A DNA stretch of 32,808 nt from Acholeplasma sp. OttesenSCG-928-E16 (GTDB lineage: Bacteria; Bacillota_I; Bacilli_A; Acholeplasmatales; Acholeplasmataceae). Each line of letters starts with the position of its first letter. Within the stretch, counting starts at the first letter, position 1. The notes below the pieces were generated by a model. That model saw only the letters and a program-made list of their open reading frames with translations. It ran no database searches and had not been told where the DNA came from. This document shows positions 31,998 through 32,808 of this stretch, one piece after another. Location of the stretch: contig JAJDIT010000011.1 of assembly GCA_030266845.1 (NCBI GenBank), positions 1 through 32,808 on the forward strand, read 5' to 3'. A program made the translations under genes and the position numbers.

Positions 31998-32808
31998 CTA
32001 GTAATGAACCCGTTTTTTACTGACTTTCATTTGAATAGCCGTAAATAACATAATAATCGCGAATAATACAACTGCTGCTGCAGCTCCAAGTGTGTAACTC
32101 TCAGGATCATTTGATCCCTCTTCAACTTTCCAATAAATATATCCAACAACAGTTTGAATTTCAAATGTCTGTCTATAATTATTACCAAATATACCAACAA
32201 CCGCATCATACGTCTTAAAAGCGCCGATGAATGATGTAATAAAAATATATAAAATCATCGGGGATATTTGAGGGACTGTAATTCTAGTAAACACTCGCCA
32301 TTTTGGTGTACTATCAATTTTTGCAGCATCATAGTATTGCTTACTAACATTTTGTAAAGCCCCAATAAATACTAAAATCTTAAATGCTAGTCCATTCCAT
32401 AGTAAATATAGTTGCAAAACTAACATACTTTGGAACCATGATGTTTGACATTGCCATGTTCCTCCACCAGATGTAACATTGATTTCTGGATCCAACCAGA
32501 CAATAGTTTGACCGACAAGGTCATTAATCAATCCGTTGGTTGATGAGAACATAACCGCGAAAACCATCCCAATAGCAATAGAGTTTGTCACATAAGGTAA
32601 GAAGAATATTGTTTGGAAAAAACTTCTTAGTGGTTTAATAGAATTTAACCCAACTGCAATTAATAAGGCTAATATTACTGAAAGTGGAACAGATATAAAC
32701 ACCACTATCATTGTATTAATTAAAGCAATCGGAAAATAATAATTAGGATGAGTAAATACGCCAACAAAATTATCAAAACTCCATTTATTTCCAAATCCAG
32801 TTAGTGGA
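31998..32808 (-). CDS. ABC transporter permease, MalF/UgpA type (5' end cut by window edge)
   Basis: The frame stays open to the window edge, so the N-terminus lies outside; an internal ATG at 32711 is not the start, since residues before it (DNFVGVFTHPNYYFPIALIN) are the family's conserved periplasmic loop and helix. At least five hydrophobic helices are visible. The EAA loop KQYYDAAKIDSTPKWRVF and the following ITVPQISP are clear. With the MalG-like gene it forms the channel of the importer. Stop is TAG. Confidence 0.9.
   Translation of the reverse strand, partial: PLTGFGNKWSFDNFVGVFTHPNYYFPIALINTMIVVFISVPLSVILALLIAVGLNSIKPLRSFFQTIFFLPYVTNSIAIGMVFAVMFSSTNGLINDLVGQTIVWLDPEINVTSGGGTWQCQTSWFQSMLVLQLYLLWNGLAFKILVFIGALQNVSKQYYDAAKIDSTPKWRVFTRITVPQISPMILYIFITSFIGAFKTYDAVVGIFGNNYRQTFEIQTVVGYIYWKVEEGSNDPESYTLGAAAAVVLFAIIMLFTAIQMKVSKKRVHY

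Overview
The window is AT-rich bacterial DNA from a low-GC Gram-positive lineage, most likely a relative of the wall-less Acholeplasma/Izemoplasma group (Mollicutes/Mycoplasmatota) or a deep Bacillota. The evidence is strong AT bias at all freely chosen positions, Bacillus-type gene neighbourhoods without their sporulation genes, an RNA polymerase delta subunit, and lipoprotein signals that often have Phe before the small residue and the Cys. TGA is a normal stop (ftsH, rqcP overlap region, ktrB) and Trp is TGG, so the standard bacterial code applies. The lineage is an inference; no rRNA is present.

Left part (1-9.2 kb): a compact, rearranged version of the Bacillus tilS-hpt-ftsH-hslO-dusB-lysS neighbourhood. 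dusB (cut by the window edge) and hslO are divergent, followed by two small unknown genes (a 4-helix membrane protein and a glycine-zipper protein) and maf. Then comes a plus-strand operon tilS-hpt-ftsH-rqcP, then lysS with a tRNA-Val(GAC) directly behind it. Many genes end inside their own terminators.

Middle (9.2-13.8 kb): a UPF0316 membrane protein, a 58-codon gene with its own promoter, ribosome site and strong terminator, and then on the minus strand fba (class II aldolase)-orf184-EIIC/EAL. The last gene is the most unusual item of the window: a PTS sugar-permease (EIIC) domain fused to a cyclic-di-GMP phosphodiesterase (EAL) domain in which every catalytic residue I know to look for is present. 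It looks like a sugar-sensing or sugar-transport-coupled second-messenger enzyme, cotranscribed with a glycolytic enzyme and an unknown acidic protein.

Right-middle (13.8-24.4 kb, all minus strand): ktrB/trkH, pyrG (with a probable leader attenuator), rpoE (delta), recR, ybaB, dnaX, mnmE, a TtcA-type tRNA thiolase, and two tandem DHH/DHHA1 phosphoesterases of the NrnA type. rpoE-pyrG-x-fba repeats the B. subtilis order, with ktrB in the place of spo0F. NrnA-type enzymes are the class that removes pGpG and pApA, so the EAL product could be finished off by genes 10 kb away.

Right end (24.4-32.8 kb, minus strand): a secretion/import block. A MalF/MalG-type ABC permease pair (the first one cut by the window edge) and a UgpB/MalE-type binding lipoprotein are followed, in the same operon, by a 654-residue lipoprotein of Ig-like and OB-like modules. 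A second unit encodes a lamin-tail plus staphylococcal-nuclease lipoprotein and a 612-residue Ig/OB-like lipoprotein. Together they read as a cell-surface nucleic-acid capture, digestion and uptake set, though the transported substrate cannot be told from sequence. No CRISPR array, insertion sequence, integrase or rRNA was seen, and no gene-free stretch exceeds 300 bases.
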